A DNA stretch of 64,000 nucleotides, from NCBI GenBank assembly GCA_938010045.1, contig CALLFZ010000017.1:1-64000 (forward strand), read 5' to 3'. This DNA is from an uncultured bacterium (lineage in GTDB: Bacteria; Verrucomicrobiota; Kiritimatiellia; PWTM01). The stretch's first letter is position 1; every line of letters starts with the position of its first letter. Below are positions 18,474 through 25,727 of the stretch, piece by piece. The notes under the pieces were generated by a model that worked only from the letters and a program-made list of their open reading frames with translations, searched no databases and was not told the origin of the DNA. Position numbers and translations under genes: made by a program.

Positions 18474-18832
18474 GGGGAAAGGGCGGGGCCGCGGCGGGCA
18501 ACGAGGTCGTCGCGGTTGCCCACTTGCCCATCGGGGCCGCCGGAGCGCAGTTCAAATGCGCCCGGCCCCGTGCGGCGGTACTCGAGCGAGCGTCCCCAAC
18601 GGTCGGTGAAGACGAGCGAGGGTTCGTAGCTTTGCAGGCGGGCGCGCACGTCGGGGTCATCGAGCGTGGCGGGGTAGTCGGCGTGTTCGAGGCAGTAACG
18701 GTCCAGCGCGGCGATGATCACCTGGAGATCGCGGGGAGCAGGATCTCGCACCCGCGGGCCGCAGGCCGCCAGCCACAGGGCGGCACATGAAAAGAGACTA
18801 ATTTTGGCGAACACTCGGCGAGGCAATCTCAT
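18470..18832 (-). CDS. Lipoprotein with GspG-like C-terminal domain
   Basis: The 120-residue protein begins MRLPRRVFAKISLF and has a lipobox LAAC at about residues 22-25, so it should be lipid-anchored. The rest resembles the periplasmic domain of the type II secretion major pseudopilin: a helix (LQVIIAALDRYCLEH), then FTDRWGRSLEYRR and SGGPDGQVGNRDDL near the end. It lacks the prepilin cleavage motif and long N-terminal helix of true GspG. I start it at ATG 18832. It is the first gene of the sulfatase operon and overlaps the sulfatase start. It could be a retooled pseudopilin domain; function unknown. Confidence 0.65.
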   Translation of the reverse strand: MRLPRRVFAKISLFSCAALWLAACGPRVRDPAPRDLQVIIAALDRYCLEHADYPATLDDPDVRARLQSYEPSLVFTDRWGRSLEYRRTGPGAFELRSGGPDGQVGNRDDLVARRGPALSP

Positions 18833-18947
18833 GCAATGCGATGTCTCCGCGTCGAGCCCTTCGTGGCTGCCCCCACGCGGCTCGAGACCCGATGAAACCA
18901 CGGGCGGGCCGTTGGAGCAAGCGCGATGTTGAATGGCGGAAGCGATT

Positions 18948-19895
18948 GCGCTGCGGAGAATCAGCAGGACATAGAGGCAGCGGCGAAGGGGGAGAACATT
19001 GTTTACCCAACGTCCCCGCCCCGTTCGCCAGTGTTTCGCACCCCTTCCACAAAAAAAGAATCTTTCGACGATCCGGCCCGTCCTGGGGACAGGCACCTTG
19101 GAGAGGTACCTTGGAGAGCCCTTGGGGACGAGCCGTTGGGGACAGCCGTTGGGGACAGGCACGTGCCGGCCGGTTGGAGCGGCGCTGGGGCGCTGGGGAC
19201 AGGTATGTGGGGCGAGGGCTGTTGGACGGGGGCCGTTGGAGAGGTGGCCGTTGGGACTGACACGGCGCAGGCGGTTGAGGACGGGGCACGTACGGTGGGC
19301 CGGGCACCTGGCGTTAGCCCCCATCTTGCCCCCGCCATGGGGACATGCACAACTCTGGGCGCAGTGGGCGTAGGCCTGAGTGCCCATCCCCAGTCCGCTG
19401 CTCCGGCGAGCGATTGGGGACAAGCGATGGGGGACAGGCCCATACGCTCAAGCGATGGGGGACAGGCACATACGCTGGTACATACGCTGGTACATACGCT
19501 CGATATATTGTGACTTTTTACGGGTGCCTGTCCCCATTCCCATGGTTGCCTGTCCCCACATTCCCATTCCCATGGTTGCCTGTCCCCATTGGGCCTCCGT
19601 AAGGACAGGCTTGTGGAACGGCTGTTGGGTGGGACGGCTGTTAGGGACCGTTGGGGCCGTTGGGGACGGGCCGTTGGGGACAGGCCCGTGCCGGCCGGTT
19701 GGGGACAGGTTCGTGCCGGCCGGTTGGGGCGGCCTGGGGACAGGTATGTGGAGGCGAGGGCTGTTGGACGGGGGTTGCCACTTGCCTGTCCCCGGTTTGT
19801 GGCCCTGGTCTTCGATTGGGGACGGCACAAGTGGGCGCCTACCGGTATCCGGATTTTTCGTCTCACCCCTGAACGTAATCCACAGCGCTATCGGA
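18948..19895 (+). repeat. Dispersed noncoding repeat element, copy B
   Basis: This is the longest of the three copies, in the divergent gap before the lactonase gene at 20011. The left module holds TTGTTTACCCAACGTCCCC (from 18999) and GTTCGCCAGTGTTTCGC. The right module has TTCGATTGGGGAC near 19811, CGTCTCACC (from 19859) and ATCCACAGCGC (from 19878). Between them lie many GGGGACAGGCAC-like units in direct orientation and GTGCCTGTCCCC units in inverted orientation (about 19525-19590). A block from GTGCCGGCCGGTTGG to GAGGGCTGTTGGACGGGGG is repeated near 19165 and 19710. Long frames cross the array on both strands but are low-complexity and not conserved. No gene is supported here. Confidence 0.75.
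19465..19500. repeat. Three tandem 12-base units inside element B
   Basis: GGCACATACGCT is followed by two copies of GGTACATACGCT in perfect tandem. A related unit, GGCCCATACGCT, lies just before. This looks like local slippage within the GGGGACAGGCAC array. There are no unique spacers, so it is not CRISPR. Confidence 0.85.
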
Positions 19896-19921
19896 TCTGG
19901 ATGGAGGAACCGCGGTGAGCG

Positions 19922-19947
19922 GCCGGCCGGGCATCGGCCCGGCCGGC
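19922..19947. repeat. Perfect 11-base inverted repeat
   Basis: GCCGGCCGGGC (19922-19932) and GCCCGGCCGGC (19937-19947) can form a very stable hairpin with an ATCG loop. No T-run follows, so it is not a standard intrinsic terminator. It lies between element B and the lactonase gene, 27 bases after the right end of the element. Confidence 0.7.
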
Positions 19948-20010
19948 GGGCAGCCTCGCGAAATTGTGGAGGTCGCGTATGATGGAGATTCAACTGGAGA
20001 GGCGATGACA

Positions 20011-21138
20011 ATGAATTGGCGTTGGGCAGCGGTGGTCAGCGCAATCGTTTGGGTGTGGGCGTCGAGTGTGGCCGAGGTGATGGCGGGCCAAGTATGGTTC
20101 GGCACCTACAGCCGGCGGGGCAGCGAAGGGATCTATGTGGCGGAGTTTGACGCCCTCACCGGCCGTTTGGGCCAACCGCGCTGCGCGGCGCGGGCGACGA
20201 ATGCCTCGTTTCTGGCGCTGCATCCGTCACGTCCCGTCCTCTATGCCGTCCACGAGGTTGGACGATTCGACGGGCGGCCCGCGGGTGGCGTGGCGGCGTA
20301 TCGCCCGCAAAGCGATGGTGCGTTGGAGCCGCTGGTGGTTCGGCCGACGGACGGCCCTGTGCCGTGTCATGTGGCGGCGGACCCGCGCGGGCGGTGGCTG
20401 GTTGTGGCGAATTATGCTGATGGCAGCGTTGCGGTGTTTCCGCTGGACGCGGAGGGGTGGCTGGGACCGCGGTTGCAGCGGCTCCAGCACGAGGGGCGGG
20501 GGCCCAATGAGCGGCGCCAGCAGGGTCCGCATGCGCATGGGGTGACCTTTGACCGAACCGGAGAATGGTGCTGGGTGCCGGATCTTGGTGCGGACCGTGT
20601 GTTTGGATATCGGGTAGGCGCGCGTGGATTGGAGCTGGCGCCAGGAGCGATCGGCGTACCGCCGGCTGGATCGGGGCCGCGCCACTTTGAGATTCACCCG
20701 AATGGTCGGTGGGCATACTCGGTGAACGAGCTGACCTCCACGGTGACCTTCTACGAATGGGCGGCGGAGCGGGGAACGATGGAGGCCAAAACGACGGTGG
20801 GCGCGCTGCCAGTCGGCTTCGAGGAGGCGAACACCGCGGCGGAGATTGCGATCCATCCGACCGGGCGGTGGTTGTACATCTCGAATCGCGGCCACGACAG
20901 CATCGCGCAGTTTCGCATCGAGCCGGACGGGCGGCCGGTGCGCGTGGGGCACACGGCAACCCGCGGGCGGACGCCTCGGCATTTCGCGCTGGATCCGGAG
21001 GGGCGGTGGCTGCTGGCAGCAAATCAAGACACGGACAACGTTGTGGTTTTTCCGATCGAGCCGGCCAGCGGCACTCCGGGAGAACCGGTGTGCGAGATTG
21101 CGGTCCCGGCGCCCGTCTGCGTCGTGTTTCGTCGCTGA
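20011..21138 (+). CDS. Exported lactonase-family seven-bladed propeller (6-phosphogluconolactonase-like)
   Basis: The 375-residue protein resembles the YbhE/Pgl lactonase family. It opens WFGTYSRRGSEGIYVAEFD, has repeated blade motifs (FLALHPSRPVLYAVHE, HVAADPRGRWLVVANY, IAIHPTGRWLYISNRG, HFALDPEGRWLLAANQD) and the family stretch GPHAHGVTFDRTGEW. An N-terminal hydrophobic segment (residues about 6-24) looks like a signal peptide, which is odd for a cytoplasmic pentose-phosphate enzyme. I favour ATG 20011 because GGAGAGG at 19996-20002 is then eight bases away; ATG 20005 is possible. The true substrate may be another lactone or sugar polymer product. Confidence 0.8.
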   Translation: MNWRWAAVVSAIVWVWASSVAEVMAGQVWFGTYSRRGSEGIYVAEFDALTGRLGQPRCAARATNASFLALHPSRPVLYAVHEVGRFDGRPAGGVAAYRPQSDGALEPLVVRPTDGPVPCHVAADPRGRWLVVANYADGSVAVFPLDAEGWLGPRLQRLQHEGRGPNERRQQGPHAHGVTFDRTGEWCWVPDLGADRVFGYRVGARGLELAPGAIGVPPAGSGPRHFEIHPNGRWAYSVNELTSTVTFYEWAAERGTMEAKTTVGALPVGFEEANTAAEIAIHPTGRWLYISNRGHDSIAQFRIEPDGRPVRVGHTATRGRTPRHFALDPEGRWLLAANQDTDNVVVFPIEPASGTPGEPVCEIAVPAPVCVVFRR

Positions 21139-21149
21139 AGGAAGCGCCC

Positions 21150-22271
21150 GTGCATTCGCCCGCCCCGCGACAGCCGACGCTGCCCTACAAGTGTGGCCAT
21201 TGCGGTGCGGCGTATCCTGAAACTTCGCTGCCGTGGTGTTGCGCCCGCTGCGGCGGGTTGTATCGCCGATGGGCCGACAACGTGCGCCTCGCGGGGTCGG
21301 GGACCGCGCGAGGGCTGGCCCAATGGGCCGAATGGCTCGGGGTTCGGGCGGACACCTTGGACCGGATTTCGCTGGGGGAGGGGGGAACGCCTCTGGTATG
21401 GACGCGCACGGGGTGGGGTGGGGAGGTGGCGCTGAAGGTGGAGGGATTAAATCCAACGGGTTCGTTCAAGGATCGTGGGGCGGCCGTGCTGGTGGGTGCG
21501 GCGGTGGAACGGGGCATCCGGACTGTGGTGGAGGATTCTTCGGGGAATGCGGGCGCGGCGCTGGCGGCCTACGCAGCTCGTGGTGGGGTGCGTGCGCACC
21601 TTTTCGTGCCTGAGATGGCCTCCGGATCGAAGGTCTTTCAGATTGGGCTGCACGGCGCGGACGTAACGCGCGTGCCGGGATCACGCGCGGCGGCGACGGA
21701 AGCCGCGAGGACCGAGGTGGACCGCGGTGCAGTCTATGCGAGCCACGCGCACCAGCCGTTTCAGATCGCGGGGTATGCGACAATTGCGTTCGAACTGGCC
21801 GACCAGCTCGGCGGTCTGCCCGGCACGGTGGTGGCCCCGGCGGGCCAGGGTGGGCTTCTGTTGGGCCTGTGGGATGGCTTTCGTGCGTTAGCATCGGGCC
21901 GGGGGAGGGAAGCGGGTCCGCGGCTGGTGGGGGTGCAGGCGGCCCGTTGTGCAACGCTCGCTCGCGCGGCGGGCGTTGCGGTGCCCGAGGACGGCGGCGG
22001 ACCGACCTGCGCGGAGGGAATCCGCGTGGACCGGCCGGTTCGCGGCGCCGAGCTATTGGATTTGGTTCACCATGGCAACCTGGAATTCGCGATCGCAACG
22101 GAGCGGGAGATCCGAGAGGGGCGCGAGGAGCTGGCGCGGCGGGGCTTCGGCGTGGAGCTGTCCTCGGCGGTGATCTGGGCCGCTGTGGGACGCGGCCTCG
22201 CATCGGGGCAGTGGCGGCCGCCTGTCGTGGGCGTCCTCACGGCCCACGCGCTGAAGACGCCCACCGCCTGA
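21150..22271 (+). CDS. Threonine synthase-like PLP enzyme
   Basis: The 373-residue fold-type II PLP enzyme has an N-terminal zinc-ribbon-like set of cysteines (C15, C18, C31, C34), then SLGEGGTPLVW. The PLP-binding lysine lies in NPTGSFKDRG, and EDSSGNAGAALAAYA follows. These are the marks of threonine synthase, which converts O-phosphohomoserine to threonine. Related lyases cannot be excluded. The start is GTG 21150, preceded by GAAGGAAG at 21137-21144; no ATG lies in a suitable place. It starts 11 bases after the lactonase stop and may share its transcript. Confidence 0.82.
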   Translation: MHSPAPRQPTLPYKCGHCGAAYPETSLPWCCARCGGLYRRWADNVRLAGSGTARGLAQWAEWLGVRADTLDRISLGEGGTPLVWTRTGWGGEVALKVEGLNPTGSFKDRGAAVLVGAAVERGIRTVVEDSSGNAGAALAAYAARGGVRAHLFVPEMASGSKVFQIGLHGADVTRVPGSRAAATEAARTEVDRGAVYASHAHQPFQIAGYATIAFELADQLGGLPGTVVAPAGQGGLLLGLWDGFRALASGRGREAGPRLVGVQAARCATLARAAGVAVPEDGGGPTCAEGIRVDRPVRGAELLDLVHHGNLEFAIATEREIREGREELARRGFGVELSSAVIWAAVGRGLASGQWRPPVVGVLTAHALKTPTA

Positions 22272-22346
22272 GTCGTCGCCGAAGCCTTCGCGGCCCCTGG
22301 AATGCACCGGCCAGACACCGCACGCGATGCCGGTGCACAAAGGCAT

Positions 22347-22374
22347 TTGCATTCGGGCTGGCTTTGTGTAGACT
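22347..22374 (+). promoter_or_regulatory. Candidate promoter of the RRM gene
   Basis: TTGCAT (22347-22352) and TAGACT (22369-22374) are 16 bases apart. Transcription would begin near 22381 and give an unusually long leader of about 145 bases before the ATG at 22527. Confidence 0.45.
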
Positions 22375-22441
22375 CTATTCCGCCTGCATGCGGAAGGTAG
22401 CTGCAGTTCGGTTGGTAGATTGCCCACCTGGCCGGTGTTCG

Positions 22442-22493
22442 TGCCTCGGTGACAGTCCGAAACCCGAAAGCGTCGGGAACAGCCACTGAGGCA
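22442..22493 (+). promoter_or_regulatory. Structured 5' leader of the RRM gene
   Basis: TGCCTCGGTG (22442-22451) pairs with CACTGAGGCA (22484-22493) over ten base pairs with one G-U. Inside, CCCGA (22463-22467) pairs with TCGGG (22473-22477) around a five-base loop, leaving an asymmetric internal loop. The structure ends 33 bases before the RRM start codon. RNA-binding and cold-shock genes often have structured leaders, so regulation of translation, perhaps by temperature or by the protein itself, is plausible but untested. Confidence 0.6.
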
Positions 22494-22526
22494 TCCGCAG
22501 AGCTGGCAGAAAAGAGAGAACACAAC

Positions 22527-22850
22527 ATGGCCACACGGTTATTCGTGGGGAATCTGTCCTTCGATACGACGGAGGACGAACTGCGCAGCCTGTTCGAGAA
22601 ATCTGGACAGGTGGTGAGCTGCGAGATCGTGCTCGACAAGTTCAGCGGGCGTTCGCGCGGCTTCGCGTTTGTGCAGATGGGCACAGACGATGAGGCTTCG
22701 CGGGCGATCGCGGACTGCAACGGCTACCGGCTGGGCGGCCGCGCGCTGACGGTCAACGAGGCCCGTCCGCGCGAAGAGCGTCCGTCCCGCGGCGATTTCG
22801 GTGGCGGGGGCGGGGGTCGGTTTGAGCGCGGCCGCGGCCGGCGGTTCTGA
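22527..22850 (+). CDS. Glycine-rich RRM RNA-binding protein
   Basis: The 107-residue protein is one RNA recognition motif (residues about 3-80) followed by a Gly/Arg-rich tail. RNP2 is LFVGNL and RNP1 is RGFAFVQM. Such small RRM proteins are known from cyanobacteria and several other bacteria, often as cold-induced RNA chaperones. The start ATG 22527 follows a purine-rich stretch AAAAGAGAGAA. The gene has its own candidate promoter, a long structured leader and a strong terminator, so it forms a single-gene unit. Confidence 0.93.
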   Translation: MATRLFVGNLSFDTTEDELRSLFEKSGQVVSCEIVLDKFSGRSRGFAFVQMGTDDEASRAIADCNGYRLGGRALTVNEARPREERPSRGDFGGGGGGRFERGRGRRF

Positions 22851-22875
22851 TCCGGTCGTTGTCTGATGCTCATGG

Positions 22876-22909
22876 CGCGGGCGCCCGGTCGGGCGCCCGC
22901 GTTTTTTTG
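22876..22909 (+). terminator. Intrinsic terminator of the RRM gene
   Basis: CGCGGGCGCCC (22876-22886) and GGGCGCCCGCG (22891-22901) form a perfect 11-base-pair stem with a GGTC loop, followed by seven T. It lies 26 bases after the RRM stop. Confidence 0.93.
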
Positions 22910-23008
22910 TTTTTCGTTGAGCTCGGCTCAGGCTCACTCCGCGCTGCGCAGTGGATTGCACGGAGGATGGATGCCCGCGGCGTCCGGCAGCGGACGCGCG
23001 GCCACACT

Positions 23009-23446
23009 TTAATCCCAGACCGGTTCGTTCTCGTCTGTGGGGTTGGTGGGACCGCCTGAAGCGGCGGGCTCGGCGGTGGACGGCTGGGGCTGAGTCGTAT
23101 AGCGTTTGAACATGGTGATGGGAGCATTGGCCGGGCGGCGGGGCGGTTCACTGACGGCCGGCGGAATCGCGGGAGCGGGCGAGGGAGCCGGCATTGCGCC
23201 GGTCGGGCGAGCCCGCGGAGGCGATGGCATAAGGGGTGCCGTCCCCACGGCCGGATCTCTGGCCGGCTCCGTCGCCATCGCCAAGGGCTGCGCCGACGAC
23301 TGCTCACGCGCATCCAGCATGCGCCGTAGCGCCAGCCGTTCCTTGGCGCGCTTGCTCGTCGAGGCATGGGCTGCGACCGCGAAGAGGAGGCTGAGAAACG
23401 TCGCGATGAGGCCGGTGACGGTGAGTGCGGCGGGATCCCAATTCAT
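23009..23446 (-). CDS. Proline-rich membrane-anchored protein, unknown
   Basis: The 145-residue protein is not recognised. It has one hydrophobic helix near the N-terminus (about residues 8-27, LTVTGLIATFLSLLFAVAAH), then a basic segment with a short helix. A long Pro/Ala-rich, probably disordered tail follows, ending DENEPVWD. Its start overlaps the ExeA-like ATPase stop by four bases (ATGA), so it is the last gene of the response regulator/KaiC/ExeA cluster. It may anchor or link the cluster proteins at the membrane; that is inferred from position only. Confidence 0.6.
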   Translation of the reverse strand: MNWDPAALTVTGLIATFLSLLFAVAAHASTSKRAKERLALRRMLDAREQSSAQPLAMATEPARDPAVGTAPLMPSPPRARPTGAMPAPSPAPAIPPAVSEPPRRPANAPITMFKRYTTQPQPSTAEPAASGGPTNPTDENEPVWD

Positions 23447-24309
23447 ACGGCGGTCTCCCCAGCGCTCACCTTCGCGCCGGACGGCGCGGTGAGACCGGCT
23501 TCGGTGATGGCCTGCAGCATGATCTGGCGCGTGACCTTGGTCGCCTTCAGCACGTAGCCCATCATCAGCGCGATATCACAAATGTTGTTGATCAAGCGGG
23601 GAATTCCGCCCGAGGCGACCGCGACCTCGCGGAGCGCGTCCTCTTCAAACACCCACATATCGCCGCCGGCCGCGCGCATGCGCAGCTCGACGTATTCGAT
23701 CACCTGGCGTTCATTCAGCGGGGCTAAATGCCAGATCATCGCAAGACGTTGGCGGAGGGCAGGCTCACGCGCGAGGCTTGAGATGAGCTGCTCGTGGCCA
23801 GCCAGGATGATCGTGAACGCGGCCGAGTCGGGCCGGCCGGCGGTGGCGGGTATGCGGATGTTCGTCAGTAAGTGCAGCAAATCGATCGACGCGGAATCGC
23901 GAATCAATTGAGCTTCGTCGATTGCGAGAACCGTGTGCACGAACGGCGGGCGATTTGATGCGACGAGTTCGTGCAGCGCGTCGAGCAGCGAGGCGACGTC
24001 CGCGAAGCTGGCCGAGGGAATCAGCGCCCGGCCGATTTGACGGGCGAGCGTATCCACCCCGCCCGGCGGCACGTCCATACGGACCATTCGCGAACTGCCG
24101 ACGCTGTCGACCTGGCGGGCGAGCAGTTCGAGGACCATGGACTTGCCGACGCCGTACGGTCCAGCGAGCACGCCGCCGAGCTTTCGGCCCTGGACCACGT
24201 AAATCAGACGTGCGAGTCCCTCCTGGTGTTGGTCTGAGAGATACGCAAAGCGCGGGTCCGCCACATTCTGGAAGGGTTCTTCGCGAAGATTCCAATGGGA
24301 CAGGTACAT
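23443..24309 (-). CDS. ExeA/GspA-like AAA ATPase
   Basis: The 288-residue protein opens MYLSHWNLREEPFQNVADPRF-like (quoted in part), the usual start of ExeA-type ATPases. These are known from secretin assembly (ExeAB) and from many uncharacterised clusters. Walker A is GPYGVGKS at 50-57 and Walker B is VLAIDEAQ at 127-134. Later blocks AGHEQL, LRQRLAMIWHLAPL and SGGIPRLINNICD are family-typical. The C-terminal peptidoglycan-binding part of full ExeA is absent. It follows the KaiC-like gene by nine bases and overlaps the membrane protein gene. The pairing with a KaiC-like ATPase and a response regulator suggests a signalling-controlled machine. Confidence 0.85.
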   Translation of the reverse strand: MYLSHWNLREEPFQNVADPRFAYLSDQHQEGLARLIYVVQGRKLGGVLAGPYGVGKSMVLELLARQVDSVGSSRMVRMDVPPGGVDTLARQIGRALIPSASFADVASLLDALHELVASNRPPFVHTVLAIDEAQLIRDSASIDLLHLLTNIRIPATAGRPDSAAFTIILAGHEQLISSLAREPALRQRLAMIWHLAPLNERQVIEYVELRMRAAGGDMWVFEEDALREVAVASGGIPRLINNICDIALMMGYVLKATKVTRQIMLQAITEAGLTAPSGAKVSAGETAV

Positions 24310-24318
24310 GAGCGTATC

Positions 24319-25212
24319 TCAGCCGCCGAGCGTGACTCCGAATCGAAATCCGCGCGGGGAAGGCCGTTCGGAGGGGTTCTGAGGAGACAAAAGGACCTGT
24401 GAAAAGCGGACGCGGGCTGGAGGGGCGAACGCGCCGGGCGACGGCGCGGCGGCAGAGGCGGGCGCGCCCGTAGAGGACGCCGCCCCGCCGGTTTCGGCGG
24501 CGACAATGGGCGCCGCGTTCCGCGAGTCCTCAGTCCCCTCCACTGCTCCGCGACCGGGCACCAGCACGTACGGCATTGGGAGAAGCGTACGCGTGGCGCC
24601 GAGATACTTCGTGGTGGTCCAGGTTTTCTGTGAGGTTGTGGGATCGACGCTCAAGGTGATGGAAATCGGTACGACATCATCGATCGCGTTCTTGATACGG
24701 ACGGCGGCCGACGAGACCGGGCGCGGAAGTGTGAGAAGCGTGGTGCACCGCAGCCGCTCGAAGGCGCGGACAAACGAGAAGACGTGTTCAGAGACAAGAT
24801 CCGGCTGCGCCGCGGCCACCCACGGGACGACCGTGTCGATCGCCATGCGTCTGACCGCCTGGCTTTCAATGATGTCCTGAAGCTCGAGAAACCCCTCGGT
24901 GGGCAGCATCATGTTGGTTTCGCGGTCGCGGCCGGGGACGTAATGGCTGTACTCGAGCAGAGTGAGCGCTCCACTCTCCACCGCGTGTTCCATATCCGGG
25001 CCATAAGCGGCCGCCCAGATCGCGGAGTCGGCGGCCGGACGCGCGGAGAGCAGGAGCGCTCGCTGTCCTGACCGAATCCCCTGGGCGAGAAACTGGAGTG
25101 AGATCGCAGACTTGCCGACGCCGGAGGGACCACACAGCAGCCAACAGCGGCCGGCATAAACGCCGCCCGTCGAGGCGTCAAAAAACTCAATCCCTGTCAG
25201 CTCCTTATGCAC
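24319..25212 (-). CDS. KaiC-like RecA-superfamily ATPase
   Basis: The 297-residue protein has one RecA/KaiC-type domain. It starts GIEFFDASTGGVYAGRCWLL and has Walker A GPSGVGKS at 28-35. A hydrophobic strand ending in Asp (RRMAIDTVVPW) serves as Walker B. In KaiC-type ATPases the strand after Walker A usually ends with a Glu pair; here the matching place reads LLLSARPAAD, so catalysis may be weak or altered. The last 90 residues are Pro/Ala-rich and probably disordered. The gene overlaps the response regulator by eight bases. Relatives act in clocks, archaellum motors (FlaH/ArlH) and signalling. The role here is unknown. Confidence 0.75.
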   Translation of the reverse strand: MHKELTGIEFFDASTGGVYAGRCWLLCGPSGVGKSAISLQFLAQGIRSGQRALLLSARPAADSAIWAAAYGPDMEHAVESGALTLLEYSHYVPGRDRETNMMLPTEGFLELQDIIESQAVRRMAIDTVVPWVAAAQPDLVSEHVFSFVRAFERLRCTTLLTLPRPVSSAAVRIKNAIDDVVPISITLSVDPTTSQKTWTTTKYLGATRTLLPMPYVLVPGRGAVEGTEDSRNAAPIVAAETGGAASSTGAPASAAAPSPGAFAPPARVRFSQVLLSPQNPSERPSPRGFRFGVTLGG

Positions 25213-25612
25213 GATCCGCTTTCTGCTCGCTCCGTTGTTGTTCGGGGGATTGGTTCGCGAGCCACCGATTCACCACAGCGCGAACAAAACCCATCTCAAA
25301 GGGTTTCGTTAGAAAATCGCGCACGCCGAGTTGGCGGCATTCCTCGACAAAGGCGGGGTTCGGGTATCCGGAGATCACCACCACGGGGCAGTCGGGACGC
25401 AGCGAAACGAGACGCCGAATGAACTCAATGCCGCGCGGTTCGCCGGGCATGTATACATCGGAAATCACCAATTGAATGTCTGGGTCGGCAATGGCATGGA
25501 GCGCCCCGCCCGCATCCGATGCGGATACGATTTCATGATTCGCGGAGGCCAGGACGCGCTGGAGGTACCCCAGCACGCCAGGGTCGTCATCGACGATCAA
25601 AATCTTCGGCAT
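25205..25612 (-). CDS. Single-domain response regulator
   Basis: The 135-residue protein is a receiver domain with a short C-terminal extension. The acid pocket is D8-D9, the phosphorylated Asp is D52 in VISDVYMPG, the switch Ser lies in VVVISGY and the Lys in FLTKPFEM. No DNA-binding output domain is present, so it should act through protein contact, most simply with the ATPases encoded after it. I start it at ATG 25612 (MPKILIVDDD); the frame extends upstream but crosses the promoter. No histidine kinase is in the window. Confidence 0.92.
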   Translation of the reverse strand: MPKILIVDDDPGVLGYLQRVLASANHEIVSASDAGGALHAIADPDIQLVISDVYMPGEPRGIEFIRRLVSLRPDCPVVVISGYPNPAFVEECRQLGVRDFLTKPFEMGFVRAVVNRWLANQSPEQQRSEQKADRA

Positions 25613-25637
25613 TCGGTACCCATCCCTAACCCAACAT

Positions 25638-25673
25638 CCATCCGCATCATAAGCGGATGGTCCGGAAACGCAA
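25638..25673 (-). promoter_or_regulatory. Promoter with overlapping palindrome
   Basis: On the minus strand TTGCGT (25673-25668) and TATGAT (25651-25646) are 16 bases apart, just before the response regulator gene. The -10 lies in the loop of a perfect eight-base inverted repeat, CCATCCGC (25638-25645) and GCGGATGG (25653-25660). A factor binding this palindrome would block or shape promoter use, so it is a good operator candidate. A second hexamer TAGAAT lies further upstream. Confidence 0.55.
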
Positions 25674-25727
25674 GCCGAACTCGAAATCGCTCTGATGATT
25701 CTAGGTGGTTGGTTGGGACCCGGCCGC

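Noticed and set aside
19465-19500. Tandem 12-base repeats as a possible CRISPR.
   Set aside because: Units are directly adjacent with no spacers and no cas genes are in the window.
18470-19866. Long minus-strand frames across element B, extending upstream of the GspG-like lipoprotein.
   Set aside because: They run through GGGGACAGGCAC arrays, are low-complexity, and the three element copies agree at base level without keeping a common reading frame.
22442-22493. Cobalamin-riboswitch-like GCCACTG near the RRM start.
   Set aside because: Only a few bases match; the flanking conserved boxes of that riboswitch are missing and the gene has no cobalamin link.
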